Source: Primulina eburnea
Lineage: Eukaryota > Streptophyta > Magnoliopsida > Lamiales > Gesneriaceae
Direction of reading: 5' to 3'
Assembly (NCBI RefSeq): GCF_022965805.1
Contig: NW_027331379.1
Location: 248,001-312,000 of the forward strand
DNA length: 64,000 nucleotides
Shown here: positions 53,584-64,000 of the stretch, piece by piece
Layout of the letters: every line of letters starts with the position of its first letter
Numbering within the stretch: position 1 is the first letter of the stretch
The notes under the pieces: model-generated
Database searches by the model: none
The model's input: the letters and a program-made list of their open reading frames with translations, nothing else
What the model was told of the DNA's origin: nothing
Made by a program: the position numbers and the translations under genes

Positions 53584-55520
53584 TGTGGGGACCCGGACGC
53601 TAATCATGTTCTTAATCGTCATTGGGACTAACTCAATGATAATAATCAGGGTCTAAATTTTTTTTTTTTTTTTAAATGCGGAAGGTAATGGAATCAAACT
53701 CCTATACATATCAGTATAAAAGTATAAATCTCAAACATAATACAATAATTTACAACTCAGGTTTAACACCTAACTATCAAGTGTTTAAACCCTAGCTCTA
53801 GTCCAAGTCCGGTATCACCACTCTAATCTCAGTCTGTCTTCACCTCTGTGACCCTGTACCTGTCCCACCTGTTGTCATGCACACATACAAACAAGACAAC
53901 AGCCGGATAACTCTGGTGAGATATAAATATCCCAGTATAAACAATGTATTAAATGCAATCATATAAAACATATATAAAAGCATAAACAAACATCGAAGCA
54001 TGTATCTAATCCGACTACATGAATCAATGACTCGTGATCTAATCTTATCTTATCTCAAATCTAGGGATCCCAATCTAATTTAGACTTTGGTATGCTGTAT
54101 CGAGTGTGTCTGAGATAGACGTCGATCTACATCTGAAGCTCGTCGATACACCGTAAGTCTAGAGTCTTATCGGTTCTGAGAAAGACTCGGCGGTTCTGCC
54201 CTAGCTAGGCTGTCTGCCCTAGACTCGGACTCTGACCCTGTTCTAAGTCAATACATGCACATATCAATCTGATAATCTGCAAATATCAATGCAATAAAGT
54301 AAAGTATGTGATTTAGGGAAACTCAAGTCAAACCTAACTCGAGTTGTGCAATCCCGAATCAACATTTATTTATACCTTTGTCTTCCCGCTCTGACTAAGA
54401 CGAAGTCTCGTATTTTGATCTGTCCATACCCGGTCTGGCAATGACAATCACATAAATACAATATCAGTATATAACTCAATTCAGAACCTGTTCTGATCAA
54501 TACTCAAATCAGTATATAATCTGATCCATATCTGAACAATGTACAATCTAATTCATATCAACGATATCACGTTACAATCGAAATCATTACTGAATCTGAT
54601 CAATCTAATCAACTGATGTTTTAACGGCATAACAATACAGTCTTGATACCCCATCAATCATAACATCACAGATATACTACCAGAATTCATGATCAATATC
54701 AGTACATTTCATAATCTCAATATTTGTACACTCAAAATCAATATCAACACCATTCTGATATCAAATCTCAATCAATTTCACTCTGAAATTCATAACAATT
54801 GCATAATCAGTCTATTCTTAAATCTGACTTCGATTATACAATATCTACTGTAGCAGAAACACTATATCTGGTTCCTATTCAATTCTGACAATATCATAAT
54901 TTCAAATCATGTCTAAACGTAACAAAACTTACGTCCAGATGAAGCCTGTGTCGATAGGAACACAGTACCGAAGTCGGATTTCAATTCAGACAACCGGATT
55001 CTTCGTAAGATTCAATTTATACCAGTGTTTCCCTTCGTTTCCATTTTCTTTCTTCCTTCTGAAGAAAGAACCGTAGGTATATATCTATATATAAGCTTAC
55101 CGTGCATGTTTACAAAGCGTGGCACATTTCCTGTTTTCCAGGTGGCGCTCGAGCGGTTGAAATGTACCGCTCGGGCGCCGAACATACTGTCCGGGTGCTT
55201 ATCTTGCTAACCACTGGCGCTCGAGCGGTCAAAAACTACCGCTCGAGCGCCAGACTTTCTGCCCAAGCCCTCACGTTCTCATCCCCTGGCGCTCGAGCGG
55301 TCAAAAACTACCGCTCGGGCTCCAGCTATTCTGTCCAAGGGTAAGCTTATGGTGCATTGGCGCTCGGGCGGTCCTTTTCTACCGCTCGAGCGCCGAAGGT
55401 TCTGTCCAAATTCTTGGCTAACTATTCAACGACGCCCGGCCTCGTCATTTGAGTTCTTATAACCTCAATTATGTCAATTAATCAACGTCTGATTACAATA
55501 CTTAAATCTCGGGCATTACA
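53584..55520 (-). mobile_element. Bprime middle LTR
   Basis: 1.94 kb, nearly identical to 47809-49741. On the minus strand it is preceded by a PPT and followed by a degenerate PBS (GGTGGTAATAGATC at about 53580-53567, versus GGTGGTATCAGAGC in B). It therefore serves as 3' LTR of one unit and 5' LTR of the next. Array 55142-55392; TATA stretch about 55076-55094. Confidence 0.92.
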
Positions 55521-56355
55521 TTTCTCCCCCTCTTAGATCTGAGTTCGTCCTCGAACTCGCAAGTAATCAATTCAGATATATTAGAAAAAATGTGTACAGA
55601 GTTTTAAATCAAAACTCTCATCGTACTGAATCCATTCTGTAATCTCTTTCTTGTATCAATCTCTGATTTCAAATCTGGAATAAGACTTCATGAAGTATAT
55701 TATCATAATACTTCTCAATTTAATTCTGACAAAATCAATCTTGCCATGTGGGTTATACAACATCCGTATAAACCACTCCATAGTCTATAATGATCCAATA
55801 CAGCCAACCATCGTTAAATCTGCTGCTCTCGATCTAGGAAATATTCGATCCTCGACCTCAAATACCAATCATCATCATCCGATGTTGGTTTATGACATCT
55901 GTTCTTTCTGAACTATCTTTATCTTCCTTCGAATTTCTTCAAAAGAATTAAAAATCTGTAGTATTCACTGTATAATATCTTGTCTGTAACTATCTCATTA
56001 CCCATCTGATAATCTGATAGCTCTAATCATACAATAATTCATATAATGACAATATGAAATATCATCTAGTGCTAACATCCAGCACTTCAGTTCTTTGGAT
56101 ATCTTCCAATATCTGGATAATACACTCTGACTATCAGTCAATCTGTAAATCATCTGCAAAATAACTTATGGTATGATCTGCCATAATTGTAAACTTAATC
56201 GAAATCACAATCTGATATAGTCTACTTCTACATTCTAGTCACTCTGACTATGTTCTGACATCAATCTGTGTCATTTGGTTCTGTTTGTACATCATCTTGT
56301 ACAAACTAATAGATATAGATTGAACAATTTGTCAAACTAATAGATATAGATTGAA
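55521..56355 (-). mobile_element. Bprime upstream unit, residual interior with PPT
   Basis: Near-identical to 49742-50567. It contains the pre-PPT hairpin in perfect form (GAGTTCG, AGGA, CGAACTC; 55541-55558) and a PPT (55521-55535). It ends at a deletion junction where about 24 bases (AACTAATAGATATAGATTGA) are repeated (56304-56330 and 56333-56357). Confidence 0.88.
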
Positions 56356-56652
56356 CTATGGTCAAAAACTACCGCTCGCGTGCCAGACTTTCTGCCCAAC
56401 CCTCACGTTCTCATCCCCTGGCGCTCGAGCGGTCAAAAACTACCGCTCGGGCTCCAGCTATTCTGTCCAAGGGTAAGCTTATGGTGCATTGGCGCTCGGG
56501 CGGTCCTTTTCTACCGCTCGAGCGCCGAAGGTTCTGTCCAAATTCTTGGCTAACTATTCAACGACGCCCGGCCTCGTCATTTGAGTTCTTATAACCTCAA
56601 TTATGTCAATTAATCAACGTCTGATTACAATACTTAAATCTTGGGCATTACA
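56356..56652 (-). mobile_element. Bprime upstream LTR, 5' remnant only
   Basis: The first 297 bases of the LTR (minus strand TGTAATGCCCAAG..), including two and a half hairpins of the array. The rest of this LTR, including the TATA box, was deleted. Its outer end adjoins TSD GTGCT. Confidence 0.88.
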
Positions 56653-56657
56653 GTGCT

Positions 56658-58525
56658 GGTTCTGAGTAAAAAGGGGCTTAACGATGGTATTAATTTGTGT
56701 CTAAGGGTAACGTCTAGGGCCTGGTTGGGGTCCGGTTCGAGTCGGTTTAAGCATGAAGTTGTTAGAAGCATGTATGTGTCAAAAACGAGATTTTAAAGAT
56801 TAAAATTGGAACAATGGGTCCACGGGTGTGGTTCATGGCTCCCAAGGGTAGAATAAATAATAAAAATGCTATGTTTAAAGTTGGGATCAAAATAACGAGT
56901 TTTGGATTTATTCGGGATTTAATCGCCGCACGAAACGCTAATTAACGAGTTAATTAAAACGCCTAGTTTTATGCCTTATAAAATTATGAAAAATTAGGAT
57001 TGATCTTAATTAATTATTAGAAGTCTAAGTTTTAATTTGGGAATTTTATATTAAGGTTTGGCTTAATTCGGGATTAAAACGCATTAATACGCCATATTTA
57101 AAGATTTATTTAAAAGTCCTCGTTTTAGGCTAAATAAAATTGTGAGAAAATTCATGTAAGCTTAAATGATTATTTGGGACATGTTATAGTCAAGAAATCA
57201 AGAAAAAAGTCGAAAACATAAAATGTCGAGTCCAGGGGTAAAACGGTCTTTTTACACCTAGAAATTTGTAAAGGTCATGGCAGTGCCCTAAATGCTGTTT
57301 TTATGAGATTATGATTATTTTTATATTTTTATGAAATGTTCATGATTAAATTATGATTTTTAAATGTCTAAGGGATTTTTATGATTTAAGGTAGACATTT
57401 AAAATACATGTTGCATGCTTGGTTTCAAAATGGAAAATGTAAAGTTATTCACGATTTTTATAAAGTGATGCGAATGAAAACATTGAAGGAAGTGAAGTGA
57501 TTGTGACTAATTCGTTAATGATGGCGACGTCGCGAGGGTTATGGTCCCAGTGGGAGCCCGACGATCGTGTTTCCATTGTTGCGAATATTAGGTTATGAGG
57601 TTTGAGGTAAGAATGGGAATGTCGTGAGGGGAGAAGGTCCCAGAGGGAGCCCATTTGTGGGAAAAGGCCCCAGAGGGAGCCCCGACGATCGTATTCCTAT
57701 TCGATCATGTTAGGCCAAGGCTCAGTTGACCGGTGAGAGTGTCGCTGATGTCCTCGCCGCCCAGTACTGTGGTTTTATGTAGATGGATCCATCGTCATGT
57801 CATGTGAAATTCACAATTAACGATCTGAATTCAACAAAGGAAAAGGAAAAAGGAAAAAATGTTTATGATCATGTTAAAGGTTTTATGTCATGTTGAGGAA
57901 AAAGGAAAAAGATTAAGGTTTATTTATGCATGTCATGAAAATGTTTATGTTTAAAGTTTTATGCATCATGAAAATGTTTACGAAAATGTTTATGTTTATG
58001 CATTTTCATGAAAACGATATTTTAAGTACAAGTATTTTTCACCGTTATATGTTGACTGTATTACGTATTACTCGTTATAAAGATTATGGTGTGTTGAGTC
58101 TTTAGACTCACTAGGTGTGATGGATGCAGGTGGTGTTGAGGGAGGACTTGATGGGTGATTTGACTGGACTGAAGGTGCACACAACCCGAGGACCAGCGCT
58201 TCCATTTTTCCGCATTTACGACTTTTGACTCATGATTTATGTTAGAGATTTTTAAGACTATTTATTTATGTTTTTTGAGAGATTTTTGAGAGGTTTAGTA
58301 TGGGCTATACTTTTCAAATTATTGCTTTTTAGGTTTGGTCAAACAACAGACGTTTATGCTTTGCGAATATTTCACTTGAATTTTTAAATGCTAGTTGGTT
58401 GAGGTTTTATTTAAAAAGGACAAAATATTTTATAAAAATATTTTCAGGTGTATATTGAGTTGGCCGAAGTATTTAAAAAAAAAATTCTAGTACTTTTAAA
58501 GCAATAAAAAGATCAGGGCGTTTCA
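56658..58525 (+). mobile_element. E 5' LTR, last part
   Basis: Matches 61514-63332 of the 3' LTR. It contains CCCAGTACTGTGG (about 57760), TGAGTCTTTAGACTCA (about 58097) and AACCCGAGGACC (about 58183). It ends GGGCGTTTCA and is followed by the PBS. Confidence 0.9.
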
Positions 58526-58527
58526 GT

Positions 58528-58541
58528 TGGTATCAGAGCAG
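58528..58541 (+). promoter_or_regulatory. Primer-binding site of element E
   Basis: TGGTATCAGAGCAG, two bases after the LTR end; initiator tRNA-Met type. Confidence 0.85.
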
Positions 58542-59766
58542 TGGTTCTCTAAAGGGTTTGTGCCACCATCAACGCCAGGAAGATCAGTCATCAAGCCTAA
58601 AAGTTGTAAGTTTTACATTCTTTATGTGAGTTAATATGTTGTTATCTGCATGAAGATACGAATATTATATGTTCACGTCATATGTTTAATATCATTATGA
58701 TGATATATGTTTTATATGCATTAGAATGTTTATACGTGATACGATATGAAATAAGAAATTATTTTATTTCAACGCATGTTGGTTTGTGGTGGAAATGGAC
58801 GATGTTGATTTTTGGGTTTTAGTATCGACGTTCTACTTTTTGGGCTATAAGTTAATCGAGAATATTACGAATGCTTTGGGACACGTAGATTTTCTCTAAG
58901 AAAATATTTATGATTCATGGTTACTAGTCGATTCAATTTTTGGGAATTAGACGTAAGGAATAATTATTCGAGTGTTGCAACGGATTTGGGAATAAGAAAA
59001 TGTATAAATTGGGATTTTTAATAAAATTGGTTATAGGAAATGATTTTGGATAAATAAGTTTAAGTTTATTGAAATTATGTCATGGGAAAACTGTAGAAGA
59101 AAATTAAGACTGCCAAGAACTTATGGGTTAATCGTAGGATTTTCGAAATTTAAGGACGAATTAAGATAAATTTTGAAGAAATTAAGAATTTATTTTGCAA
59201 ATGTTTAAGGAATTTTGGGACTAGTTTAACAATAAGCGCGAATTGTAAGGGTTATATGGTAGGAATTTTGATGATTTGGACTTTTAAGAATAGTTGGAAC
59301 CTTGGGATATCTTGGGTATAATGTTATAAGGAATTTTAATCAAGGGATTTTAAGAATGAATCGATAATAGGCTTGAAAATTTAAGCATTAGCGGATGCGT
59401 TTGGGATTTTAAGATCGAAATTGGATAAGTCGACAAACATTTTGGGTATAAATTAAGGAAAAAAATATACGATAAGTTTGGTTATTAAAATTTTAATGTT
59501 GGGAATCGTAAGAAAAAATTTAAATTCGAGGTTTAATAATAATAACACTAAGTATTTGGGTCTTTTTAAGTTGCGATTTGAAAATAAGGATTTAAGAAGG
59601 AGAATTTAATTGGGATCAAGGAGAAGTAAGGACAATTAGAATTTAAGTTTTATCAGAGTAACGCAGCCGAAGCGTGGATTTTTGGGATGCTAGAACTAAA
59701 TCTAAACTTTGGGTTATTAAAAATAAGCGAATTTCGAGGACGAAATTCAATTTAAGGGGAGGAGAT
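58542..59766 (+). other. Non-coding interior of element E
   Basis: 1.2 kb, AT-rich, without an open frame. After a leader similar in form to that of family A (GTGGTTCTCTAAAGGG, then a TAAGTTTTA stretch), it is a long run of GGGAATT/TTAAGGA-like sequence. The last part aligns in order with 22437-22520 of element A. It ends with an 8-bp version of the pre-PPT hairpin (GAATTTCG, AGGA, CGAAATTC; 59729-59748) and the PPT. Confidence 0.8.
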
Positions 59767-62700
59767 TGTAACGTCCAGAAAATTTAAAAGGTCCACGCGA
59801 ACCACGTGCATGTAATTATTAAATTCCTTTATATTTTAATTAAATGTTTTAATTGCATGAATTAATTATGTTGTGCATATTTGCATGTTTAAAATATATT
59901 TTTCTACTTGATTGCATTAAAATGGATTTTTAAGGAATATTCAAGTGACGATCGAGGAACGGAGACCGAGGGCTGAAAAATAGAAAATGTTTTATTAAAT
60001 AATTGTTTTTAATTAATTAAAATATGGGTGATGCTTTTTAGTATTTTTGAAAATGAAGGGTTTTGAGGTGATTTTATACGCCGGGACGTAAATTTTATCG
60101 GTGTCGGATTTCCAACTAAAATACGAACTTTTTGGCAACCCGGCTAATAAATTCAAATATTTAATTAAAGAGGAACTTTTTTATTATTTTATTTAAATCC
60201 TAATTAAGCTAATGGGCCTATTTAGATGGCTTAATAGGCCTAAAGCCTAGTTAGTAAATTAATTAGTGTATTTAAAAACTTAGAACCTTACACCTTGCAA
60301 AGCAAATTCACGGCCACCTAGTTTTAGAATTCTGAAAATTCTCTCCCAACTCTCCACAATACACGACAGCACACACATCAAATTTTGGTAGAAGAACTTT
60401 CGGTCTTGCAAGGGTAGCTTCCTAGCCATCGTCTCCTCGTCCCGTCCTTCGTCGTCAACGGTTTTTCGTGCGTATATAACGCAAAGGCACGCCATACATC
60501 TCCTTTTCTCATCCATTATATCATAACTTTTCTCATCCATTATATCATAATATTGTTTAAATATTGTATACATGAAGGACATGATTTATTTTTTCTGTAT
60601 TTTCGCAATATGACATGCACATGGGTGAAAACTTAAGATTTTTTTATGCAAACTCATGTTTTTATCATGTAAAGGGGCTGCCATGGTCTTAGGTATGAAC
60701 TAGTAGTGTTTATGCATGATTTAAGGTTTTAAAACATTCAATAGACTCACGGCAATCACCAAAGAAACAAATACGAACGTAAGTTCTTTCAAGGGGTTTG
60801 GAGTGTACGGGTTCCATGAAAAGGGGATGGGCTTGGCCTTGGCTTGGGTCAGTGCTTGGCTAGTGTCGGTGGGGGTCAAGGGAAGAGTCCTAGCCATGCT
60901 AGGACTCGAGTCAAGGGGCTGGGGAGGAGTCCTAGCAAGCTAGGACTCCACCCGCGCACAGCAGCGCGCAGATGGTTAAGGAGCTCGGCCAGAGGGCTTG
61001 GGCTGGGCTAGGTTAGGTCCTTAGGGTCCTAGAAGGGTGCTAGAGGGGTTGGTTCATGGGCTGGTTAGCTGGATATAAGGCTCGAAGCAGAAACACGTGA
61101 TGTACAGAAGTGGGTCTTATGGAAGTGGTAGGTGTTCGGCCTTAAGGTTTCATTCAAGGGATGGACCAAGGCTCTTGGCTACGGTTTGGGACATGTCTTA
61201 GGGTCCTAGGATGAGTCTTTTTAAGGTGGTTCGCGGTTTGGTTGGATAGGTAAAGCGCTGGAACCTGAAAACACACTGCTGCGTAGGATTGGAGTGCATG
61301 AAAGGGGCTGTAGTTGGTTGCAGGTTCAGATTCCAGGAAGGGCCCGGTTCGGGCTCGCAGCCATGGTTAGGGACGTGAGTTAGGGTCCTAAGGGGAGTCT
61401 TGTGGTGGTGGTTCATGGGATGGATGGTCGGATAGAGCGCTGGAACCAGAAACTCGAAAGTTGCACAGAAATTGGCCTCACATGAGGGGCTGTCACGTTT
61501 CTGATTTTTGGGGCTTAGGTGCTGGTTCTGAGTAAAAAGGGGCTTAACGATGGTATTAATTTATGTCTAAGGGTAACGTCTAGGGCCTGGTTGGGGTCCG
61601 GTTCGAGTCGGTTTAAGCATGAAGTTGTTAGAAGCATGTATGTGTCAAAAACGAGATTTTAAAGATTAAAATTGGAACAACGGGTCCACGGGTGTGGTTC
61701 ATGGCTCCCAAGGGTAGAATAAATAATAAAAATGCTATGTTTAAAGTTGGGATCAAAATAACGAGTTTTGGATTTATTCGGGATTTAATCACCGCACGAA
61801 ACGCTAATTAACGAGTTAATTAAAACGCCTAGTTTTATGCCTTATAAAATTATGAAAAATTAGGATTAATCTTAATTAATTATTAGAAGTCTAAGTTTTA
61901 ATTTGGGAATTTTATATTAAGGTTTGGTTTAATTCGGGATTAAAACGCATTAATACGCCACATTTAAAGATTTATTTAAAAGTCCTCGTTTTAGGCTAAA
62001 TAAAATTGTGAGAAAATTCATGTAAGCTTAAATGATTATTTGGGACATGTTATAGTCAAGAAATCAAGAAAAAAGTCGAAAACATAAAATGTCGAGTCCA
62101 GGGGTAAAACGGTCTTTTTACACCTAGAAATTTGTAAAGGTCATGGCAGTGCCCTAAATGCTGTTTTTATGAGATTATGATTATTTTTATACTTTTATGA
62201 AATGTTCATGATTAAATTATGATTTTTAAATGTCTAAGGGATTTTTATGATTTAAGGTAGACATTTAAAATACATGTTACATGCTTGGTTTCAAAATGGA
62301 AAATGTAACGTTATTCACGATTTTTATAAAGTGATGCGAATGAAAACATTGAAGGAAGTGAAGTGATTGTGACTAATTCGTTAATGATGGCGACGTCGCG
62401 AGGGTTATGGTCCTAGTGGGAGCCCGACGATCGTGTTTCCATTGTTGCGAATATGAGGTTATGAGGTTTGAGGTAAGAATGGGAATGTCGTGAGGGGAGA
62501 AGGCCCCAGAGGGAGCCCATTTGTGGGAAAAGGCCCCAGAGGGAACCCCGACGATCGTATTCCTATTCGATCATGTTAGGCCAAGGCTCAGTTGACCGGT
62601 GAGAGTGTCGCTGATGTCCCCGCCGCCCAGTACTGTGGTTTTATGTAGATGGATCCATGTCATGTCATGTGAAAGTCACAATTAACGATCTGAATTCAAC

Positions 62701-63332
62701 AAAGAAAAAGGAAAAAGATTAAGGTTTATTTATGCATGTCATGAAAATGTTTATGTTTAAAGTTTTATGCATCATGAAAATGTTTACGAAAATGTTTATG
62801 TTTATGCATTTTCATGAAAACGATATTTTAAGTACAAGTATTTTTCACCGTTATATGTTGACTGTATTACGTATTACTCGTTATAAAGATTATGGTGTGT
62901 TGAGTCTTTAGACTCACTAGGTGTGATGGATGCAGGTGGTGTTGAGGGAGGACTTGATGGGTGATTTGACTGGACTGAAGGTGCACACAACCCGAGGACC
63001 AGCGCTTCCATTTTTCCGCATTTACGACTTTTGACTCATGATTTATGTTAGAGATTTTTAAGACTATTTATTTATGCTTTTTGAGAGATTTTTGAGAGGT
63101 TTAGTATGGGCTATATTTTTCAAATTATTGCTTTTTAGGTTTGGTCAAACAACAGACGTTTATGCTTTGCGAATATTTCACTTGAATTTTTAAATGCTAG
63201 TTGGTTGAGGTTTTATTTAAAAAGGGCAAAATATTTTATAAAAATATTTTCAGGTGTATATTGAGTTGGCCGAAGTATTTTAAAAAAAAATTTCTAGTAC
63301 TTTTAAAGCAATAAAAAGATCAGGGCGTTTCA
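59767..63332 (+). mobile_element. E 3' LTR, complete
   Basis: TGTAACGTCC to GGGCGTTTCA, 3.57 kb, followed by TSD GGCAG. Core promoter motif 60472-60492. Two perfect 10-bp hairpins (GAGTCCTAGC/GCTAGGACTC) at 60885-60907 (loop CAT) and 60927-60948 (loop AA). 3' module at about 62625-63000. It provides empty sites for both insertions in the 5' LTR. Confidence 0.93.
60885..60948 (+). repeat. Two perfect 10-bp hairpins in the E LTR
   Basis: GAGTCCTAGC paired with GCTAGGACTC, twice, 20 bases apart, with loops CAT and AA. The 5' LTR counterparts (about 46795-46860) each have one mismatch. Confidence 0.75.
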
Positions 63333-63337
63333 GGCAG

Positions 63338-63655
63338 GCTTCTAGGTGGAGCGAACATGAATGAACCGACCCACACGGGAATGAGAGGGATTCCGAGACT
63401 GTTCAATGTAATGGACTGTACAGTTGAATAGGGCTTAAAAGATTTGATTGGTACTACTCATATCACGAAGGTGCATCTTCTTTTCGGTAGCTCATCACAT
63501 AATAACTCCAAAGTTAAGCGTGCTTGACTTGGGGCAATTTTGGGATGGGTGACCTCCTGGGAAGTTTCTCAGGATGCGTGTGAGTGAGGACATAAGCACG
63601 CTGGAAAGACCCGTCTTGATACAGTGAGGACAGTCATCGAATCTGGGGCGTTGTA
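63338..63655 (+). mobile_element. Cassandra 3' LTR, second part
   Basis: Continues 45620-45698 after the E insertion. It contains the second 5S-like segment (63484-63563) and ends GGGCGTTGTA, followed by GTCTT. Confidence 0.93.
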
Positions 63656-63660
63656 GTCTT

Positions 63661-64000
63661 GGTCTGAGGCCGATCGATTTCTGTTGTTGTGGCTCGGTTT
63701 TGGATAGTTTGTGTGGTTCACGTGTATTCGAGTGCATGGGGTTGAAGTCATGGCTAGGGCAGTGCAGGAAGGTTTGGTTGTGGTCTAGGATGGTTTGGCT
63801 TTGAGGTGAAAAATTGGGGTTTTTGCCCGCAAGATTAGCGCTGCAACGCTGCCCTTTCAACGTCGCCGCACTTGAGCTTCGGTGCTTGTAGCGTAGCGAT
63901 AATGCATGGCGCGTAGGCGATTACCAGCGCCACAGCGCTACTCAGCTGGCGCCTAGGCACTAGTCCTGCACTTGAAAGTTTTTTATTTTGATGAGCATGG
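63661..64000 (+). mobile_element. F2 3' LTR, second part, to window edge
   Basis: Resumes at the base after the Cassandra TSD and follows 8029-8340 of F1, including the GC-rich GCGCC array (63836-63962). The array has lost several CpG sites and gained an extra unit. The end of F2 and its right TSD lie outside. Confidence 0.87.

Larger units (their letters stand above)
47809..56652 (-). mobile_element. Bprime composite: three LTRs (one partial) inside one TSD, minus strand
   Basis: On the minus strand the order is: partial LTR (56652 to about 56356), the last 0.8 kb of an interior with PPT (about 56355-55521), full LTR (55520-53584), interior with gag (53583-49742), full LTR (49741-47809). 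GTGCT is repeated at 47805-47809 (sharing one base with the LTR end) and 56653-56657, and the E 3' LTR keeps the empty site. The two full LTRs differ at few bases. The arrangement is that of tandem elements sharing a middle LTR, with the upstream unit internally deleted. Confidence 0.9.
45699..63332 (+). mobile_element. Element E: LARD-like retroelement without genes, TSD GGCAG
   Basis: 5' LTR 45699-58525 (containing a MITE and the Bprime composite), interior 58526-59766 (1.24 kb), 3' LTR 59767-63332 (3.57 kb). GGCAG is repeated at 45694-45698 and 63333-63337, and Cassandra is continuous across it. The PBS (TGGTATCAGAGCAG, 58528) and PPT (AAGGGGAGGAGA) are both present, but there is no coding frame. 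That fits a large non-autonomous (LARD) element mobilised by another element's proteins. The two LTRs are very similar, so insertion is relatively recent. The 5' LTR starts TC instead of TG. Confidence 0.92.
45154..63655 (+). mobile_element. Cassandra TRIM element with 5S-like LTRs, TSD GTCTT, split by element E
   Basis: 5' LTR 45154-45549 (396 bp), interior 45550-45619 (70 bp), 3' LTR 45620-45698 continued at 63338-63655 (397 bp net). GTCTT is repeated at 45149-45153 and 63656-63660, and the F1 LTR keeps the empty site. The interior begins with the PBS TGGTATCAAAGCC (initiator tRNA-Met type). No protein is encoded, as is usual for this small non-autonomous class. The LTRs carry a 5S rRNA-derived segment, the hallmark of Cassandra. 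Confidence 0.95.
39897..64000 (+). mobile_element. Element F2: duplicate of F1, with nested insertions, running off the window
   Basis: Starts TGTAAAGTCTAG at 39897 after TSD ATATT (39892-39896). It has the same solo LTR G insertion, internal deletion and integrase remnant as F1. Its 3' LTR starts at 44235 (TG mutated to TT), is interrupted by Cassandra at 45154 and resumes at 63661. Excluding nested material it follows F1 base for base with scattered differences. Confidence 0.85.

Noticed and set aside
63495..63860. Minus-strand frame of 121 residues, with relatives near 8044-8271
   Set aside because: Antisense to Cassandra and the F LTR. Conservation reflects the segmental duplication, and no domain is seen.

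Overview
This window is plant nuclear DNA, almost certainly from an angiosperm. It has one intron-containing host gene, a glycoside hydrolase family 17 endo-1,3-beta-glucosidase at 9113-10249 on the minus strand. Nearly everything else is layered retrotransposon sequence: Ty3/gypsy chromovirus-like, Tat/Athila-like, Copia-like, a 5S-bearing Cassandra TRIM, a LARD-like family and a gag-only family. There are also three small DNA transposons. The species cannot be named from the sequence. Family letters (A, B, Bprime, C to J) are local labels. Boundaries come from TG..CA ends, target-site duplications (TSDs), primer-binding sites (PBS), polypurine tracts (PPT) and comparison of copies within the window, all by eye.

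Layout, left half. 1-3218 is the end of a family A element (chromodomain, PPT, 3' LTR). 3374-8818 is element F1 (TSD ATATT), internally deleted and carrying a solo LTR (family G). 8824-11424 is host DNA with the GH17 gene. 11425-17451 is a mosaic of LTR pieces and a broken gypsy pol, with a 1.5 kb CACTA element (13714-15215, TSD TTA). 17452-30090 is a D-family LTR split by element A (17703-29654, TSD ATGAT). Element A is itself split by a gag-bearing B element and then lost a large segment.

Layout, right half. 30091-34734 holds a Copia LTR piece and an inverted pair of Tat/Athila-like LTR regions, with a solo LTR (33279-34522, TSD ATATT). 34735-39030 is the end of an H element and its long LTR, interrupted by a solo Copia-like LTR (TSD GTACG). 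From 39740 the F region reappears as a second copy (F2), with the same flank, same solo LTR and same internal deletion, so it is a segmental duplication. F2 hosts a nest: Cassandra (TSD GTCTT) inside the F2 LTR, a LARD-like E element (TSD GGCAG) inside Cassandra, and a MULE-like MITE plus a three-LTR Bprime composite inside the E 5' LTR. F2 resumes at 63661 and runs off the window.

Most coding sequence is broken. The only long clean retroelement frames are the family A chromodomain end, two gag genes (26729-27598 plus; 52347-53093 minus) and pieces of RNase H and integrase. The most interesting signals are non-coding. (1) Family A LTRs carry up to four spaced hairpins with loop AAATTATG and stems that co-vary. 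(2) A hairpin with invariant AGGA loop and co-varying stem sits just before the PPT in families A, B, E and H. (3) Unrelated LTR families each carry their own GC-rich dyad-symmetric hairpin arrays. (4) A composite element with three LTRs lies inside one TSD. No tRNA gene, CRISPR array or second host gene was found.
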